Assembly: GCA_026785965.1 (NCBI GenBank)
Contig: JAJAYY010000108.1
Location: forward strand, 1-6,096
DNA from: Sphingomonas bacterium
GTDB lineage: Bacteria; Pseudomonadota; Alphaproteobacteria; Sphingomonadales; Sphingomonadaceae
Direction of reading: 5' to 3'
DNA length: 6,096 bases
A program made the translations under genes and the position numbers. Positions 1 to 5,633 of this stretch are shown one piece after another. The notes beneath the pieces are model-generated. The model made no database searches, had not been told where the DNA came from, and was given only the letters and a program-made list of their open reading frames with translations. Every line of letters starts with the position of its first letter. Positions within the stretch are counted from its first letter, which is position 1.

Positions 1-381
1 ATCCTGGGCCACGCGCTCGGCGAGGCTGCGACTGGTGAGCAGTCCGACTTGAGTGATGACGAAATCCCAGCTGCTTGGTGAGGAGGAGCCCGATTCGCGC
101 TGCCGCTCATCGAGGATTTCAACCGACGGCGGATTGACCTCCAGCGTGGCCGACGCGCGGTACATCGGTGTGGTCAGCAGCGTCGCGATGATCCCCAAGG
201 CAAGCCCAAGCGCCACTGCGCCCAGGATCAGCCAGCGCCATTCACGCAAGATCCGCACGATGTTCGCGAAATCAAGCGCGCCACGATCGTCCTGCCCGCC
301 AGCGGTGCCGGCGGTCCGGAAGGCGAGCGGGTCCGCAAGCTGCGAGGGCTCACGCCCCGCGACGATTACTCTATTGCTCAC
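1..381 (-). CDS. Wzz/GumC-type polysaccharide co-polymerase, N-terminal part (runs off left edge)
   Basis: Inner-membrane protein expected to control chain length and to couple polymerisation to the outer-membrane export channel of an exopolysaccharide pathway. Only the first 127 residues are in the window. Visible parts: a polar cytoplasmic N-terminus of about 48 residues, a first transmembrane helix at about residues 50-69 (starting WRWLILGAV), then the typical periplasmic opening with TPMYRASATLEVNPP at 71-85. This layout matches the Wzz domain family; the coiled-coil region, the second membrane helix and any fused tyrosine-kinase domain lie outside the window. The start is GTG at 381: an in-frame TGA lies six bases upstream, so nothing longer is possible except from a CTG, and GAGG at 392-395 is a modest ribosome site. 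It follows the OPX gene by 46 bases in the same direction, the usual gumB-gumC order. A 13-codon frame (378-419) overlaps the start by GTGA. Family call is firm; polymer type is unknown. Confidence 0.85.
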   Translation of the reverse strand, partial: MSNRVIVAGREPSQLADPLAFRTAGTAGGQDDRGALDFANIVRILREWRWLILGAVALGLALGIIATLLTTPMYRASATLEVNPPSVEILDERQRESGSSSPSSWDFVITQVGLLTSRSLAERVAQD

Positions 382-427
382 CAGTCAACCGCCTCGTTGT
401 TGCCGCGCTTCTTAACCATGCAATGGA

Positions 428-1147
428 TCAGAATGGACGGAAAATCGACAGGATCGGCAGATTGTTCAAAATCTGCTTCTGCACCGCCTTGATCGACGAT
501 CCGTCGACGACGATGATGTCGCCGGCGAAGATCGCGGGATCCTCAACTTCGCCGCGGCGAATGCTGGCAAGGTCGAACGCCGCCGCCTGGCGCTTGCCGT
601 TGATCTGGCGGAACACCGCGACTCGGCGGGCATTGGCCTCGGGCGAGGTGCCGCCGGCGTTGGCCACCGCCTGCATCAGGGTCAGCGACCCGCTGATCGG
701 GAACGAACCCGCTTTAGTGACCGCGCCGTCGACCGTGACGCTGCGCCGGGTCGATGATTTCACGCCAACACTGACGTCGGGATTTTCGAGGTAACGCTCG
801 CCCAATTTCTGGGTCAACCGTTTGTCGAGTTCGGCAGTGGTCAGTTCAACCGCCCCGATCTCGCCGATCAGCGGCATCGAGATCTGGCCGGTCAAATCGA
901 CTTCATAGTCGCCCGACAGATCGGGCATTTTGAACACCTTGACCGTCAACGTATCGAGCGGCGCGATGCGGTAGCCCTGCTCAAGCGGGACGATGGTCGG
1001 GGCGTCGGGCGCTCCAAAATCGCTCACATTGTAAGGGATCGGACCGCCGCGCTTGTCCGCGCAGGCGCCGAGCAGCAGCGCTGCCGCCGCGATGGACATC
1101 AGCTGGTTAGTCCGGTGCTTGGTCATAATCGATGTCAAATCTCGCAT
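428..1147 (-). CDS. Polysaccharide export outer-membrane lipoprotein (OPX, GumB/Wza family)
   Basis: Outer-membrane polysaccharide export protein, expected to form the periplasmic/outer-membrane part of the exit channel with the co-polymerase encoded just downstream. The 239-residue product has a lipoprotein signal (hydrophobic AAAALLLGAC, lipidated Cys at residue 29). A polysaccharide-export domain follows at about 59-131 (YRIAPLDTLTVKVF, then ENPDVSVGV), and one SLBB-type beta-grasp domain at about 135-210 (VTVDGAVTKAGSFPI, GDIIVVDGS). It ends in a short hydrophobic tail, SIFRPF. The length is close to GumB-type short OPX proteins and much shorter than Wza, so the Wza-type C-terminal membrane helix is probably missing. 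ATG at 1147 was chosen because GAGGAG stands four bases before it. A GTG at 1159 overlaps that ribosome site and is unlikely; ATG at 1126 would also leave an intact lipobox but has no ribosome site. The nearest upstream gene on the strand, the phosphatase, ends 85 bases before. Confidence 0.93.
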   Translation of the reverse strand: MRDLTSIMTKHRTNQLMSIAAAALLLGACADKRGGPIPYNVSDFGAPDAPTIVPLEQGYRIAPLDTLTVKVFKMPDLSGDYEVDLTGQISMPLIGEIGAVELTTAELDKRLTQKLGERYLENPDVSVGVKSSTRRSVTVDGAVTKAGSFPISGSLTLMQAVANAGGTSPEANARRVAVFRQINGKRQAAAFDLASIRRGEVEDPAIFAGDIIVVDGSSIKAVQKQILNNLPILSIFRPF

Positions 1148-1151
1148 AACG

Positions 1152-1157
1152 CTCCTC
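1152..1157 (-). promoter_or_regulatory. Ribosome binding site deciding the OPX start
   Basis: GAGGAG on the minus strand, four bases before the ATG at 1147. It is the best Shine-Dalgarno match in this intergenic stretch and favours the ATG over the GTG at 1159, which overlaps the site itself. Confidence 0.7.
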
Positions 1158-1232
1158 ACACTCGCACGCAGCGGATTCGCTCTAGCCGCGCAACATGCGC
1201 TTGGCGAGCCATCCCCATGCGCCCTTGCCTAA

Positions 1233-1997
1233 TCATCCCGCGCCGCCAGTTTGCAGATACCAGCGCCCGCTGCCCTCGACCCCCATCGCGGTGAGCACCC
1301 CCGAACGATAAGCGCCGGTATCGAGCCCGATGCGATTGTCGCGCTCGTCGACGCGGTGGCTGATCGTGTGGCCGTGGACGACGACGAACCCGTGATCGTC
1401 GACCGCGTCGAGGAACGGAGCCCTGATCCAGCGCAGGTCGGATTGAAGCTGGTCGTTGAGCGCGACCCCTGGGCGAATTCCGGCATGAACGAACAAATAC
1501 TCGCCGATTCGCAGCGTGTCGGCGAATTCGCCGAGGAAAGTAGCGTGCTCGGCGGGGATGGCGTCGCGAATGAGGTCCATGACGCGGCGCCGGTCGGTAT
1601 CGCGCAAGCGAGCCGGGTCGACCCCGTAACTGCGCAGGCATTCGGCCCCGCCGAACCGGAGCCAGCTCTCGATCAGGTCGACCTCGCCATTGAGGATCCG
1701 CAGCAACACCTCTTCATGATTGCCGAGCAGGAACAGCGGCGCGATCGGCTCGGTCGGATAAGTCCGCAGCCGCTCGATCACCGCAGCCGACCCTGGCCCG
1801 CGATCGATCAGATCGCCGAGGAACACCATCCGGCTCGTCGCCGCGCCGCGACGGCCGTTGTCGGCCTCGATCAGTTCAAGCAACTCGTCGAGCAGGTCAT
1901 CGCGGCCGTGCACGTCGCCCACCGCATAAACGCGGTGGCCGTCGGGAACGCTGGGCCGGGAGGGCCCGGGCCGTGCTGAAAGGGAATCGATAAACAT
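1233..1997 (-). CDS. PPP-family metallophosphatase (serine/threonine phosphatase / ApaH-like)
   Basis: Cytosolic metal-dependent phosphoesterase of 254 residues with the full PPP signature set: GDVHG (27-31), GDLIDRGPGS (61-70), GNHEE (92-96), the histidine of FVHAGIRPG (169-177) and VHGHT (207-211). These residues bind the two metal ions and the phosphate, so the enzyme should be active. The family includes bacterial protein phosphatases (PrpA type) and diadenosine tetraphosphate hydrolases (ApaH); the sequence alone does not tell which substrate is used. It lies between a glycosyltransferase and the OPX gene on the same strand, so a regulatory role in exopolysaccharide production, such as removing phosphate from a protein, is possible but inferred. 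The ATG at 1997 has only a weak ribosome site. After the TGA stop the same frame stays open for 16 more codons, reading LGKGAWGWLAKRMLRG before a TAG, which looks protein-like and might be a lost C-terminus. Confidence 0.92.
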   Translation of the reverse strand: MFIDSLSARPGPSRPSVPDGHRVYAVGDVHGRDDLLDELLELIEADNGRRGAATSRMVFLGDLIDRGPGSAAVIERLRTYPTEPIAPLFLLGNHEEVLLRILNGEVDLIESWLRFGGAECLRSYGVDPARLRDTDRRRVMDLIRDAIPAEHATFLGEFADTLRIGEYLFVHAGIRPGVALNDQLQSDLRWIRAPFLDAVDDHGFVVVHGHTISHRVDERDNRIGLDTGAYRSGVLTAMGVEGSGRWYLQTGGAG

Positions 1998-2030
1998 ACT
2001 TGCTAATTACTCGCCGATTGTTTTGCCCGA

Positions 2031-2067
2031 GCTGAACGCTGCGATGGGCTGAACGCCGCGATGGGCT
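2031..2067. repeat. 17-bp tandem repeat, two copies plus 3 bp
   Basis: Two adjacent copies of a 17-base unit, 2031-2047 and 2048-2064 (GCTGAACGCYGCGATGG), differing at one base, followed by GCT, the start of a third copy. On the minus strand the repeat begins right after the natural TGA stop of the glycosyltransferase frame (2068-2070) and ends 33 bases before the phosphatase start. It looks like a small slippage duplication. No role is evident. Confidence 0.85.
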
Positions 2068-3219
2068 TCATTGATCCAGCGCCGTGGCATAAGCGGCGCT
2101 GACCAGCGCCTGATCATAGATGCGGACCGCTCGATCGCGCCCCCGCTGGCCCATCGCCGCGCGCTCGTCGGGGGTGAGATCGATGAACTTCCCCATGGCC
2201 GCGGCGAGCGATGGCGCTGAGCATACCGCACACAGAAAGCCGGTCACACCCTCCTCGATCGCCTAGCGGCAGCCCGGAACGTCGGTGGTGATGACCGGTC
2301 GCGCCATTGCTGCGGCCTCGATCAAGCTGCGCGGCAGGCCTTCGCGATAGGATGGAAGGACGACGCAGTCGGCAGCGGCGATGTGCGAGCGGACGTCATC
2401 GTCCGCGCCAAGGTAATCGACCACCCCCTCGGCTTGCCACGCGGCGAGCTCCTCAAGCGAGATCGCGGTGCGGTTGTCGGCATCGCCCGGGCCGAGCAGC
2501 GCGAAGTGCACCGCTTTGCCTTGTGCCCGGAGCAGGCGCGCCGCGTCCACATATTCGACCACACCCTTGTCGCGCAGCATCCGCGCGACGAGTAGGAAGC
2601 GTAACGGACGATCGTCGGCGGGCGGGAGCGGACGAGGCGCGAAATGGTCGAGATCGATCCCCGATCCGGCCAGCAGACCGGCCTGCTCCTCGCGCACCAA
2701 TCGCCGCCCCACGAACAAGGCGCGATCGTCCGGATTCTGGAAAAACACCGTCGACGAACGGCGCAACGCGGCGCGGTACAAGCCGGCGACCAGCAATTGG
2801 AGCGGCCCGCGGCGGATAAACGCCGTGCCGAGGCCGCTGATATTGTTGACCACCCGGATTCCGTGCCGCTGGGCGGCGATCGAGCCGTAGATATTGGGCT
2901 TGGCCGTGAAACCGAGAAAAAAGTCCGGACGAAGCTCGCGGAACAGCCGGTCATAGGCCAGCACCGATCGAACGTCCTCGATCACCGATAAGCCCGCACT
3001 GTTGAGGCTGATGGAACGAAATTCGGCGCCAAGCGCGGTCACCGCGGCCTGGCGTTCGTCGGCGGGCGCAATCACGATGACCCGGTACCTGCGCCGGATC
3101 AGGTCGCGCACCAGATGGGCACGGAAATTGACGATATTCCAGCAGCTGTTGGCCGACATGATCACCAGCGGCCGCGGCGATATTGGCAGTTCCGCGCTGT
3201 TCTTGCCGCCTTGCGCCAC
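2068..3219 (-). pseudogene. GT4-family glycosyltransferase interrupted by an in-frame TAG
   Basis: Glycosyltransferase with two Rossmann-like domains, expected to add a sugar from a nucleotide donor to a lipid-linked exopolysaccharide intermediate at the inner membrane. The N-terminal half shows SANSCWNIVNFRAHL (22-36), FTAKPNIYG (104-112) and NNISGLGTAF (125-134). The donor-binding half shows LLVARMLRDKGV, LLGPGD and the E-x7-E motif with E293 and E301 in the segment starting YREGLPRSL. The frame stops at TAG (2263-2265, codon 319) just after DVPGCR, where this family usually has Glu. It then stays open without a shift for 64 codons (AIEEGVTGFLCAV to AAYATALDQ) to TGA at 2068-2070. The restored length of 383 is normal for GT4. 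One base change (GAG or CAG to TAG) explains the break; a sequencing error is the other option. Start is GTG at 3219, with AGGGG seven bases upstream. The 318-residue product keeps the catalytic motif but lacks the C-terminal region that packs against the N-terminal domain. Acceptor and sugar are unknown. Confidence 0.88.
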
Positions 3220-3253
3220 TTAAACACCCCTTCGCCAGTCAATCAAACCTCCG

Positions 3254-3268
3254 CTCGCCATTGGCGAG
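3254..3268. promoter_or_regulatory. Inverted repeat CTCGCCA-T-TGGCGAG
   Basis: A perfect 7-bp inverted repeat around one base, 35 bases upstream of the glycosyltransferase start and 158 bases upstream of the divergent gene. The size and symmetry would suit a dimeric repressor or activator site, but no regulator is encoded here and the sequence is not one I recognise. In GC-rich DNA, 7-bp palindromes can also arise by chance. Confidence 0.35.
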
Positions 3269-3280
3269 TGGGGCAGCGGC

Positions 3281-3293
3281 ACCACGGCGTGGT
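3281..3293. promoter_or_regulatory. Inverted repeat ACCACG-G-CGTGGT
   Basis: A perfect 6-bp inverted repeat around one base, 12 bases beyond the previous palindrome in the same divergent intergenic region. The two palindromes have different sequences, so they are not two copies of one operator. It may be a protein-binding site; support is structural only. Confidence 0.3.
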
Positions 3294-3371
3294 AAATTCC
3301 CGCTCGGCATCGTGCAACCTAATGCGTTGCGCGGCGTTTCCGGAAATAGCCAATCGACGTGAGATAAGCCC

Positions 3372-3400
3372 TTAACATGTGGCAATTAATCTTGTAGGAC
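3372..3400 (+). promoter_or_regulatory. Weak candidate promoter for the plus-strand small protein gene
   Basis: TTAACA (3372-3377, five of six matches to the -35 consensus) is followed after 17 bases by TAGGAC (3395-3400, three of six matches to -10). This would place the transcript start just before the ribosome site of the gene at 3427. The -10 match is poor. The rest of the 207-base gap holds the two palindromes and no other convincing signal; I found no clear promoter for the divergent glycosyltransferase. Confidence 0.25.
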
Positions 3401-3426
3401 TTGGCGTCTGTGTTAGGGAGCGAGCT

Positions 3427-3864
3427 ATGGCGCGCGTGGGCTTGTATCGCAAAGTGTGTGGGATTGTGGCGGTCGCGACGATGTTTTCATCGTCGGTGGC
3501 TTACGCCGCTCCAGTCGCCGCCCGCCAGATTCCGTCATCCTCGATCAGCCCGATTGTCGCACTGAGCCTGTTCGCATCGAGCCAGTCGCGTGTTGCGCTT
3601 TGCGGCAGCGCTGCGGCGGTTGCCGCGACCAGCGCCGCTGCGACCACGGCCCAAGGCGCACCGGCGCAAGGGTGCGTGCTTCCCGCGGTTGACGCGCCGG
3701 TCGTTCCGGTCGCCGAAGCACCCGTGGCTTACCCGGTCGCGGTAGCGCAGGCCGCGTCCGGCATCTCGCCCCTGTTGCTTGGCCTCGGCGCGATTGCGCT
3801 GGGCATCGGCCTGTGGGCGTTGCTGCGCGACAGCGACAATAATCAGCCGGTCAGCCCCAACTAA
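3427..3864 (+). CDS. Hypothetical small envelope protein: signal peptide plus C-terminal membrane segment
   Basis: I do not recognise this 145-residue protein. It starts with a Sec-type signal peptide (basic MARVGLYRK, hydrophobic core, likely cut after AYA at residue 27). A mature part has two cysteines, C59 and C83, that could form a disulfide. An Ala/Val/Pro-rich low-complexity stretch follows (about 84-107), then one hydrophobic helix at about 115-133 (PLLLGLGAIALGIGLWALL) and a short polar tail, RDSDNNQPVSPN. The likely location is the inner membrane with most of the chain in the periplasm. ATG at 3427 was chosen because AGGGAG lies six bases before it and the signal peptide then has a normal length; an in-frame GTG at 3379 would add 16 residues and spoil it. 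It is the only plus-strand gene, divergent from the glycosyltransferase and closed by a strong terminator. It does not carry a PEP-CTERM motif. A link to exopolysaccharide assembly is suggested by position only. Confidence 0.8.
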   Translation: MARVGLYRKVCGIVAVATMFSSSVAYAAPVAARQIPSSSISPIVALSLFASSQSRVALCGSAAAVAATSAAATTAQGAPAQGCVLPAVDAPVVPVAEAPVAYPVAVAQAASGISPLLLGLGAIALGIGLWALLRDSDNNQPVSPN

Positions 3865-3901
3865 GGCGAGTCGATCGATCGTCGTCCTGTCGTTCGGACA
3901 C

Positions 3902-3938
3902 AAAAAAACGGCTGCGGTGTTCCGCGGCCGTTTTTGTT
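3902..3938. terminator. Bidirectional Rho-independent terminator between convergent genes
   Basis: A run of seven A (3902-3908), then a 9-bp stem CGGCTGCGG (3909-3917) pairing with CCGCGGCCG (3922-3930) through one G-U pair, a four-base loop TGTT, then TTTTTG and further T. A-runs on one side and T-runs on the other let it end transcripts in both directions. It lies 37 bases after the plus-strand gene stop and 13 bases beyond the stop of the convergent minus-strand gene. Confidence 0.9.
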
Positions 3939-3951
3939 TGTCCGTTTGCGA

Positions 3952-4353
3952 TCAACCGCGTTCGGGCTGGGAGACCGGTTCGGCCTGCTGCATCGGATTG
4001 GTGCCATTGGCCACCCATGACGACGTCGCCTGGCAGCTGCTGGTCAGCGTCATCTGCTGTCCCGCCTGGAATGGCGACTGATACGGCCAGCATTCCTGCG
4101 CACCGCCCGACATCAGGCAAAGCTGCTGATTGCCCGCGCTCCACGTGGCGGGAACGACATTGCCCGCGGGCGTGATGATCCGCGCCGTGCCGCCTGCGTC
4201 AAAATAGACGGTGTTGGTCACGCCGGCGGTCTGCACCTGGACCGACTGGCCGACGATTTCAGCGCCTGGCGTCCAGGCCGACTGAGCGACAGCCACCTGG
4301 GGAACGATCAAGATCCCGATCCCGGCGGCAAGGCCATTGCAAAGACTAAGCAT
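3952..4353 (-). CDS. Hypothetical secreted protein with three cysteines
   Basis: I do not recognise this 133-residue protein. It opens with a signal peptide (hydrophobic core GLAAGIGILIVPQVAVA, likely cut after AVA at residue 23) and has no further membrane helix, so it is expected in the periplasm or outside the cell. The mature part of about 110 residues looks rich in beta strands: VGQSVQVQTAGVTNTVYFD, then ARIITPAGNVVPATWSAGNQ. It has three cysteines, C79, C88 and C107, two of them in LCLMSGGAQECWPY, and an unstructured tail rich in Gln, Pro and Glu. ATG at 4353 was chosen because GGGAG (4362-4366) stands eight bases before it and the signal peptide then starts normally; a longer in-frame start at 4395 lacks both. 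It converges on the plus-strand small gene and shares its terminator. It lies 105 bases after apaG on the same strand with a candidate promoter of its own. Function unknown. Confidence 0.8.
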   Translation of the reverse strand: MLSLCNGLAAGIGILIVPQVAVAQSAWTPGAEIVGQSVQVQTAGVTNTVYFDAGGTARIITPAGNVVPATWSAGNQQLCLMSGGAQECWPYQSPFQAGQQMTLTSSCQATSSWVANGTNPMQQAEPVSQPERG

Positions 4354-4385
4354 GTGAAGTTCTCCCGAAACGCGACAACAACACG

Positions 4386-4394
4386 ATCCTACCA
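4386..4394 (-). promoter_or_regulatory. Candidate extended -10 promoter for the three-cysteine protein
   Basis: The minus strand reads TGGTAGGAT, an extended -10 element (TGn followed by TAGGAT, four of six matches). It ends 32 bases before the start codon at 4353. No good -35 element is seen at normal spacing. It fits a gene transcribed apart from apaG, but the signal is weak. Confidence 0.3.
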
Positions 4395-4423
4395 TGGATT
4401 TTGCGGTACGCTCGAAATTAATA

Positions 4424-4452
4424 CGCTTTCGGAGTGATCACGTTCCGAAGCG
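4424..4452. other. Hairpin after apaG, possible weak terminator or operator
   Basis: CGCTT-T-CGGA pairs with TCCG-AAGCG, nine base pairs with one bulged base, around a ten-base loop that itself contains the palindrome GTGATCAC. It begins seven bases after the apaG stop on the minus strand. There is no T-run after it, only the AT-rich TATTAATTTC, so it is a poor Rho-independent terminator. A protein-binding site is an alternative. Confidence 0.4.
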
Positions 4453-4458
4453 GACAAA

Positions 4459-4875
4459 TCAATTGGGTTCGCTATCGTTCGGCCCGGCTAGCTCGAAACG
4501 CGGAATCGCAATGTCGAAGGTCGATCCCTGCTCATCGACCATGTGGAATTGGCCGGTCATCGAACCCGAGCCGGTATCGAGCGGACAGCCCGAAACATAG
4601 TCGTAGCTGTCCCCGGCGGGGATCCGCGGCGTGTCCCCGACTACTCCAGCGCCGCGCACTTCATGAACATTGCCGCGTGCGTCGTTGATGACCCAGTGGC
4701 GGGCAAGCAATTGCACCGCCTCATCGCGGTGGTTCTCGATCCGGATATGGTAAGACCAGAACCAGCGTCCCGCCGCCGGCGAGGATTGGTCGGCAAGATA
4801 GGACACCGCGACCCGCACCACCACGCCTTTGGTCTCGGCAACATAAGGGAAGAACATTGCGAGCGTGTCGGCCAT
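4459..4875 (-). CDS. apaG: ApaG domain protein
   Basis: A 138-residue single-domain ApaG protein with an immunoglobulin-like beta-sandwich fold. The family is named after its pairing with apaH in enterobacteria and was linked to cobalt and magnesium resistance (corD); its molecular role is still unsettled. Family features are clear: a VVVRVAVSYL strand near the N-terminus, WFWSYHIRIEN, LLARHWVINDARG, the glycine-rich VRGAGVVGDTP and the block YVSGCPLDTGSGSMTGQFHM. It is slightly longer than E. coli ApaG. ATG at 4875 was chosen, leaving eight bases after the recO stop; a TTG two codons earlier is less likely, and ATG at 4857 would begin right at FFPYVAET. No clear ribosome site is seen, which suggests translation coupled to recO. 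It is the last gene of the uvrC-recO-apaG run. No ApaH partner adjoins it; the PPP phosphatase 2.5 kb away is in the other locus. Confidence 0.95.
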   Translation of the reverse strand: MADTLAMFFPYVAETKGVVVRVAVSYLADQSSPAAGRWFWSYHIRIENHRDEAVQLLARHWVINDARGNVHEVRGAGVVGDTPRIPAGDSYDYVSGCPLDTGSGSMTGQFHMVDEQGSTFDIAIPRFELAGPNDSEPN

Positions 4876-4883
4876 GGCCAAGG

Positions 4884-5621
4884 CTAGGCCACTCCGGCGG
4901 CACGGCGCAAGCGATCGATGAGCCGGACGCGGGCCTCGCCGACCGCCACCGCACGGTCGGTGATGAGGTCGCGCTGCAAAAAATGGCCGCTCAGCGCCAG
5001 ACCGTCGAGGATGTCGGGCCAGCTCGCCTCGCCGCCCTCGCCCACGAAGCGCGGCAAAGGAAGCAGTTTGCCGAGATATGGCGCGGCTTCGGTAGCGCCG
5101 ACTGCGCGCCCCGATCGCGGGCTGACCGCGATCAGGTCCGCGCGATCGCCCGACACCGCGCAGCGGGTCAGGTCGAGCCCAAAGCCGAGTTCGGCGAGAA
5201 GCAGCAATTCATAGCGCACCAGTGCCGCGCCCCACCCGCTTGCCGCCGGCGCCGCCTCGATCGCGGCGAGCAGGCCGTCGAGCGCGGCATAGAGGCGCGG
5301 GTACGGCTGAGCCTCGGGCAAGATGGTCGCGGTGAGCGCAGTTACCCAGTCGATCGCCGCCGCCGGTAATGGTTCGCTGAGCAGCGGCGCACGGCTGTGG
5401 CACAGTTCGATTGTGGCGTGCGCGAGTTGGCTTTCGGTGCGCGCCGAAAGCGTTGCTTCGACCAGGTTCCCGGCGATCAGCACCGGCCGCATGCGTTTGC
5501 CGCGCGCGCCGCGGACATAGGCCGCTTGAAGCCCATGCTCGGGAGTCATCAGCCGCACCACCGCGCCATGTTCGCCATGCGGTCGAAGTGCGACGACGAT
5601 CGCGGGCGTGGTGAAACGCAT
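4884..5621 (-). CDS. recO: DNA repair protein RecO
   Basis: Recombination mediator of the RecF pathway. It binds single-stranded DNA and SSB, and with RecR loads RecA onto gapped DNA. The 245-residue length is normal. An N-terminal OB-fold spans about 1-80 (MRFTTPAIVVALRPHGEHGAVVRLMT in outline, with the family's HGE and YVRGARGK segments). The helical C-terminal domain contains the conserved YELLLLAELGFGLDL stretch. Only two cysteines are present (ELCHS and TRCAV), so the four-cysteine zinc site of some RecO proteins is absent, as in E. coli. ATG at 5621 lies 12 bases after the uvrC stop, and apaG begins eight bases after the recO stop, so the three genes are probably one transcript. The ribosome site is weak. 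The stop is TAG. Confidence 0.94.
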   Translation of the reverse strand: MRFTTPAIVVALRPHGEHGAVVRLMTPEHGLQAAYVRGARGKRMRPVLIAGNLVEATLSARTESQLAHATIELCHSRAPLLSEPLPAAAIDWVTALTATILPEAQPYPRLYAALDGLLAAIEAAPAASGWGAALVRYELLLLAELGFGLDLTRCAVSGDRADLIAVSPRSGRAVGATEAAPYLGKLLPLPRFVGEGGEASWPDILDGLALSGHFLQRDLITDRAVAVGEARVRLIDRLRRAAGVA

Positions 5622-5633
5622 CAGCCGCGCCCG

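Noticed and set aside
1251..1979. Long open frame of 242 codons on the plus strand
   Set aside because: It is antisense to the PPP phosphatase, whose motifs are complete. Long antisense frames are common in GC-rich DNA and this one shows no domain.
2007..2231. Arg/Ser-rich 74-codon frame on the minus strand, in another phase to the glycosyltransferase
   Set aside because: It lies over the glycosyltransferase C-terminal remnant in a shifted phase and has no family features. The in-phase reading after the TAG gives clear GT4 sequence, so this frame is a shadow and there is no frameshift.
2245..2256. Restart of translation after the TAG at a GTG (2247) with AGGAGG just upstream
   Set aside because: The spacing between AGGAGG and the GTG is only two bases, too short for an efficient start, and the product would be an isolated GT4 tail with no function of its own.
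2263..2265. TAG read as a sense codon (amber recoding)
   Set aside because: Neighbouring uvrC and recO end in TAG at the expected C-termini, so TAG works as a stop in this genome.
3754..3861. PEP-CTERM or LPXTG-like sorting signal at the end of the plus-strand small protein
   Set aside because: The C-terminal helix is followed by RDSDNNQPVSPN. There is no Pro-Glu-Pro or LPXTG motif before the helix and no basic cluster of the sorting type, so it is a plain membrane segment.
1233..4875. An apaG-apaH pair
   Set aside because: The PPP phosphatase resembles ApaH in its motifs, but it is 2.5 kb from apaG, with unrelated genes and a terminator between, and sits in the exopolysaccharide locus. An operon link is not supported.
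4857..5369. 170-codon plus-strand frame opposite recO
   Set aside because: It is the reverse-strand shadow of a well-supported recO gene; its composition is Arg/Ala/Gln rich and has no domain.
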